64,000 nucleotides of DNA from Closterium sp. NIES-65 (lineage: Eukaryota > Streptophyta > Zygnematophyceae > Desmidiales > Closteriaceae). Under the pieces are notes generated by a model. That model saw only the letters and a list, made by a program, of their open reading frames with translations. It searched no databases and was not told where the DNA came from. The stretch spans positions 1,116,001 through 1,180,000 of the forward strand of contig CANXME010002517.1 in the NCBI GenBank assembly GCA_948144175.1. The letters are read 5' to 3'. Shown in pieces: positions 60,728 to 64,000 of the stretch (its first letter is position 1; every line of letters starts with the position of its first letter). Made by a program: the position numbers and the translations under genes.

Positions 60728-62335
60728 ACGTACCTCGCCAACTTGCACGAGAATCAGGACCCCACAGGTGGCTTTCGTGGTGACCGAGCATTCGCCTCAG
60801 CAGCAGACGAAGCAGACTGGGACGAGCAGAACGTCGACAACGCATCTGAAGAAGCCGGACCTCTCCTGTTCTGCTCCGTCAACGTCCCCATGGACGAAGA
60901 AAATCCTCGCGAAAGTGCCAACGCCGAAGTCTTCTATCACTTCGCCGACAATGGTTACATAACACCTGCAACAGCCAACACCAACGAAGCAGAAAGAGTA
61001 GGACCGAATTTCATACCCGACCCAGAAGCGGGAGATGAAGCAGCTTATCCCGAGGACACAACACTCCCCCGCTACTCACAGACCGGACTGCAGATTCTCG
61101 GCCTCGTCACCGCAGTCCATGGCTCCACTCTTCCTAAAGAGCCTGCGACAGTTCAACAGGCTCTAGGGGGGGAACACAAGGAGAAATGGCGTGAAGCCAT
61201 GGACAGAGAGTTAAAAGCGTTGGAGGAACGCAACACCTGGAAATTCGTTCCAGCAAGCATAGCAAGAAACAAGACCATTCTTACCGGGAAGTGGGTCTTC
61301 CGCATCAAAACGAAAGCAGATGGCACAATCGAGAAGTTCAAGGCACGATGGGTCGTGCGAGGATTTGATCATGAACAAGGCCGGGACTTCACCGAGACAT
61401 TCGCCCCGGTTAGCCGACACACCTCTCTCCGAATCTTCCTTGCGATCGCCGCCATGAAGAAGAAGAAACTGCGACAAATCGATGTCGCTAACGCTTTCGT
61501 CTACGCACCCGTCGACGCCGAAATCTTCGTCGAGCTCCCTCACGGTACTCACGGGGAACCCAATCAGGTCTGTCAACTACTAAAATCGCTTTACGGTATC
61601 AAACAGGCCCCACGACTGTGGCAACAGCACCTACACACCCGCCTCATCTGCATCGGATTCCGTCAACTACCTCACGATCAAGGCATGTATCGACTCACCA
61701 AAGGCGCCAACTACATCCTGCTCATTGTCTACGTCGACGATCTACTCTACATCGGCTCTACCGACGACATCGCTACCTGGTTCGAAGGGGAGCTGAAAAA
61801 GGACCTCACACTCACGGTCTCCACTACCGTCACTCAGTATCTCGGGCTCAACATTCGCGAAGAAGAAAATGCGATCTATCTCAGCGCCGAGAAGTACGCC
61901 GACACCATCGCCAAACGGTTCGCACTCACACCTGCTACTATCCACACGCCATACCGCTACACGGCAGGAAACGGCAAAGGAAGCTCCGTCCTACTTAAGA
62001 CCGCCGGAATACGCGACTACCAGCGAAAACTGGGCTGTCTGCTCTTCGCAGCCATCACCTGCCGCCCAGACCTGTCCTACTCCGCTAGCCAACTCGCTAC
62101 CTATCTCAAGAGGCCCGAAGCAGAACACCTAGCAGAACTCGACCGTGCTCTTCACTACTTCGTGAGCACCGCAACGATCGGCCTGACGTACTACAAAGAC
62201 ACAACTACGCCGACGAAACTAATCGGCTATGTCGATGCCGATCACGCCGGCGACTCAGATAACAGGCGCTCTCGCACTGGCTACATCTATCGCCTAGAAC
62301 CTATCGGACCTATTTCCTGGCAATCGAGCAAGTAG
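60728..62335 (+). CDS. T12 reverse transcriptase and start of RNase H
   Basis: In frame with the preceding part. An acidic spacer leads to RT: WREAMDRELKALEERNTWKF, GKWVFRIKTKADGTIEKFKA, IDVANAFVYAPVDAEIFVEL and YVDD at 61730-61741 (IVYVDDLLYIG). RNase H starts with IGYVDADHAGDSDNRRSRTG. A TAG at 62333-62335 follows SWQSSK, where the family has Gln (SSKQELIALSS), so CAG to TAG is the likely change. All RT motifs are intact. Confidence 0.92.
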   Translation, partial: TYLANLHENQDPTGGFRGDRAFASAADEADWDEQNVDNASEEAGPLLFCSVNVPMDEENPRESANAEVFYHFADNGYITPATANTNEAERVGPNFIPDPEAGDEAAYPEDTTLPRYSQTGLQILGLVTAVHGSTLPKEPATVQQALGGEHKEKWREAMDRELKALEERNTWKFVPASIARNKTILTGKWVFRIKTKADGTIEKFKARWVVRGFDHEQGRDFTETFAPVSRHTSLRIFLAIAAMKKKKLRQIDVANAFVYAPVDAEIFVELPHGTHGEPNQVCQLLKSLYGIKQAPRLWQQHLHTRLICIGFRQLPHDQGMYRLTKGANYILLIVYVDDLLYIGSTDDIATWFEGELKKDLTLTVSTTVTQYLGLNIREEENAIYLSAEKYADTIAKRFALTPATIHTPYRYTAGNGKGSSVLLKTAGIRDYQRKLGCLLFAAITCRPDLSYSASQLATYLKRPEAEHLAELDRALHYFVSTATIGLTYYKDTTTPTKLIGYVDADHAGDSDNRRSRTGYIYRLEPIGPISWQSSK

Positions 62336-62734
62336 GAACTAATTGCGCTCTCCTCAGCTGAAGCAGAATATATCGCCCTTTGCTCAGCCACCAAGGAAGG
62401 ACTCTACCTTCGCGAGCTGCTGGAAGAAGCAAAGTTAGCCGAGTTACCCAACTTCACCTTGTTCTGCGACAACCAATCCGCAATTCGCATCGCCAACAAG
62501 AGCGGATTCGCGAACAGAACGAAGCATATCGCCCTGCGATACTTCTTCGTGAAAGACGAAATCGAGAAAGGGAAACTCGATCTATCCTACTGTCCCACGT
62601 CCGAGATGGCAGCCGACTACTTGACCAAGAAACTTGGAAAGCAGAAGTTCGAGTACTGCATGCTGCTGACTGGACAAAGCCACGTCACCATCAGCGACAC
62701 TCCAGAAGCGAAGGGGAGTGTTGGGAACAAATAA
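62336..62734 (+). CDS. T12 RNase H C-terminal part, ending inside the 3' LTR
   Basis: The same frame continues: ELIALSSAEAEYIALCSATK, FCDNQSAIRIANKSG, KHIALRYFFVKDEIEKGKL and SEMAADYLTKKLGKQKFEYC. It runs 16 bases into the 3' LTR and stops at TAA 62732-62734. Confidence 0.9.
   Translation, partial: ELIALSSAEAEYIALCSATKEGLYLRELLEEAKLAELPNFTLFCDNQSAIRIANKSGFANRTKHIALRYFFVKDEIEKGKLDLSYCPTSEMAADYLTKKLGKQKFEYCMLLTGQSHVTISDTPEAKGSVGNK
62706..62718 (+). promoter_or_regulatory. T12 polypurine tract
   Basis: AAGCGAAGGGGAG immediately precedes the 3' LTR and overlaps the end of the coding region. Confidence 0.75.
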
Positions 62735-63145
62735 GTTAAGCGCCTCTGTCGTGTCAGTACTCAAGACACAAAACGAAGCAGCTCAAGTTGAAGCAGCGCG
62801 AGTCAACCAACGAGGTTAACGTAACCGTCGGAGGTTACGGGAAAGTCAAAGGGCAGCGACCTTTGACCTGACGCAGCGCGACAGCAAGGACAAACAACTG
62901 ACTCGACATCGAGCAGTTGCCCGAGTCGCACTGTATCGAACCGCAACAGTAAAATTAGTTATAATGTCTCTTCATATTCTCTGTACTCATCTATTTATAT
63001 TCTTGTATCTCTTTGTTTTTATCAACTTACTTTGCCCTCACATACTAGCGCAAGGTGGTTCAAGAGCTTTATTCAACGCTTCCGCTATTACAACATCTAC
63101 TCAGACTTTAACTCTACAAAGATCCTAGGGCGTTTCAGCCCAACA
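62719..63145 (+). repeat. T12 3' LTR
   Basis: It is 427 bp, five transitions away from the 5' copy. ACCCA follows at 63146. Confidence 0.94.
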
Positions 63146-63150
63146 ACCCA

Positions 63151-63276
63151 CAGCTCATTACCGTTACCAACTTACCACTGTAGTTTCGCTATATATTCTT
63201 TGCTCATGCCTTAGCTCATTGTACTCTTGCTTCGATAGTGCAATTCTCGCTCGATCACTCGATTGCACTCGTAACA
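63151..63276 (+). repeat. T3 3' LTR, right part
   Basis: It resumes with CAGCTCATTACCG and ends TCGTAACA. It matches 9231-9354 of the 5' LTR. AGTCT at 63277-63281 is the right target-site copy. Confidence 0.92.
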
Positions 63277-64000
63277 AGTCTCAACAACGAAGCGAGACGG
63301 AACTGCCTCGCGAACGCAACAAAGACAGGGCTGCCGTGACGTGATGCCTTTGCCCATGATGGTGACCCACTTTGCGGACCCGCCACGCAATCAATCTGAG
63401 GGCGTCTTATTTTAGGATGCTCAAACCCAAACCCGCCACGCCAGGCTGCCATGATGCTGACGTTTTTTTGCGGCCCCGCCACGTAATCACAGATCTGGGC
63501 CGCGACCAACCTCGCCGATGCCTGCCTTCGCGACACGACGAGCCATGGCGGCGCGCCCGGCGGGGGAAGCGCTCCGCCGACAAGCAGAACGCCGACAAGC
63601 AGAACGCAAGCATCGTGGTGTCTCTCCGGAAGGGTGGGAGCCAAGCAAGGCCCTTCCCTTGGTGCTTGGCGAAGAACGGACTCTTGCACAGTCCCGGTTG
63701 CCTTCTTGTTTCAACCGCACCTGCGCAGATGGTTCTTTTGAGTTCGCGGCTCCAGCAGCAGCAGCACGAGGAGTTCCACCGCCAAGCCATTTGGAATCTT
63801 GATCACGTCGATAATCTCAATCGCCTCAACAGGGATCTCAGCCCCGTAGTAAGCCTGTTGCCCACCTCGTCGCGCAGCTCGTCGCCCATCTCGTCGCCCA
63901 TCTCGTCGCCCATCTCGTCGCCCACCTCGTCGTCGCGCAGCCCGTATTGAACGGAAAGCCCAGCCCGTCGCCGTCGCGGCGAGATCTTCTTTGTGAGAGC
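63277..64000. other. Flank right of T3, unclassified
   Basis: No retrotransposon protein is recognisable. An imperfect direct repeat (TTTGCGGACCCGCCACGCAA near 63370 and TTTGCGGCCCCGCCACGTAA near 63467), a duplicated 15-mer GCCGACAAGCAGAAC (63576-63605) and a TCGTCGCCCATC array (about 63873-63935) are seen. Frames of 144-192 codons overlap on both strands with no familiar domain. It may be host DNA or an older repeat. Confidence 0.4.

Larger units (their letters stand above)
57049..63145 (+). mobile_element. T12: Copia element of a distinct lineage in the T3 3' LTR
   Basis: LTRs of 427 bp (57049-57475, 62719-63145; TGTTGGG...CCCAACA) differ at five positions, all transitions. ACCCA flanks it at 57044-57048 and 63146-63150. 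A single frame runs from 57536 to 62734 with only two in-frame TAG codons (60725, 62333). Base use is A/C-rich, unlike the other Copia elements, and gag has a normal CX2CX4HX4C knuckle. Confidence 0.95.
9033..63276 (+). mobile_element. T3: Ty3/Gypsy chromovirus split by six insertion intervals
   Basis: Two copies of one LTR (9033-9354; 56824-57048 joined to 63151-63276) run TGTAAGG...TAACA and are flanked by AGTCT at 9028-9032 and 63277-63281. Inside, gag, protease, RT, RNase H, integrase and chromodomain occur in chromovirus order, always on the plus strand. Removing T4, T7, T8/T9, T10, T11 and T12 rejoins the reading frame at every insertion that has a target-site duplication. About 4.86 kb of T3 remains. 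The two LTRs differ by about 20 substitutions and two indels. A gap between protease and RT was lost with T8/T9. Confidence 0.93.

Noticed and set aside
63372..63950. A 192-codon plus-strand frame and opposing minus-strand frames in the right flank
   Set aside because: All overlap one another, contain short tandem repeats and show no recognisable domain; kept only as unclassified flank.
1..64000. Host protein genes, tRNA or rRNA genes
   Set aside because: Every well-supported coding stretch is Gag or Pol, and I saw no cloverleaf or rRNA sequence; short or unusual RNA genes could still be missed by eye.

Overview
All positions, identities and lengths were counted by eye; no search or alignment was run.

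Organism. The window is eukaryotic repeat DNA with no host gene that I can recognise. Every coding segment belongs to an LTR retrotransposon (Ty1/Copia or Ty3/Gypsy). The Gypsy primer-binding site (TGGTATCAGAGC, 25083) matches the 3' end of plant-type initiator tRNA-Met. Coding DNA is GC-rich, and the Copia polyproteins carry long Gly-rich and Ala/Glu/Pro-rich low-complexity linkers. I infer a green-lineage genome, perhaps a streptophyte alga, with low confidence.

Layout. Positions 1-5526 hold the 3' part of a decayed Copia element (T1, +). It sits inside a different Copia element (T2, +) whose RT-RNase H half and putative 3' LTR follow, to about 8740. Positions 9033-63276 are a single Ty3/Gypsy chromovirus (T3, +), bounded by the target-site duplication AGTCT. 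About 4.9 kb of T3 survives; the other roughly 91% of the interval is later insertions. In order these are: T4 (Copia, -, 9357-25077, TSD ACACT) between the T3 5' LTR and its primer site; T7 (Copia, +, 25943-33401, CGTGG) in gag; T8 (+, 34173-39200) joined tail to tail with T9 (-, 39201-46312), replacing the region between protease and RT; T10 (Copia, -, 47802-54088, TACCG) and T11 (non-autonomous, 54135-55788, GTCGA), both in integrase; and T12 (a second Copia lineage, +, 57049-63145, ACCCA) in the T3 3' LTR. T4 is itself split by T5 (829 bp, unclassified, 15574-16402) and T6 (Copia, +, 16767-24466, GGGGC). The nest is therefore three levels deep.

Relative age. LTR divergence agrees with the nesting: T3 about 6%, T4 5.6%, T11 2.6%, T6 2.3%, T12 1.2%, T10 0.8%, T7 0%. 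T3 encodes gag, protease, RT, RNase H, integrase and a chromodomain. Its gag and protease frames overlap at a GGGAAAC heptamer followed by a stem-loop, a textbook -1 frameshift signal. The Copia elements T1, T4 and T6-T10 are one broad family. They share very short LTRs (about 117-137 bp), a C-rich minisatellite in the leader, a Gly-rich gag with an atypical CX13CX3-4HX4C finger, DD35E integrase, a repeat-rich linker, and RT-RNase H.

Function. No element here has a fully open polyprotein. Several with nearly identical LTRs are coding-defective (T7, T10, T12), which points to mobilisation in trans or to recoding. Only 8741-9032 and 63277-64000 might be non-retrotransposon DNA.
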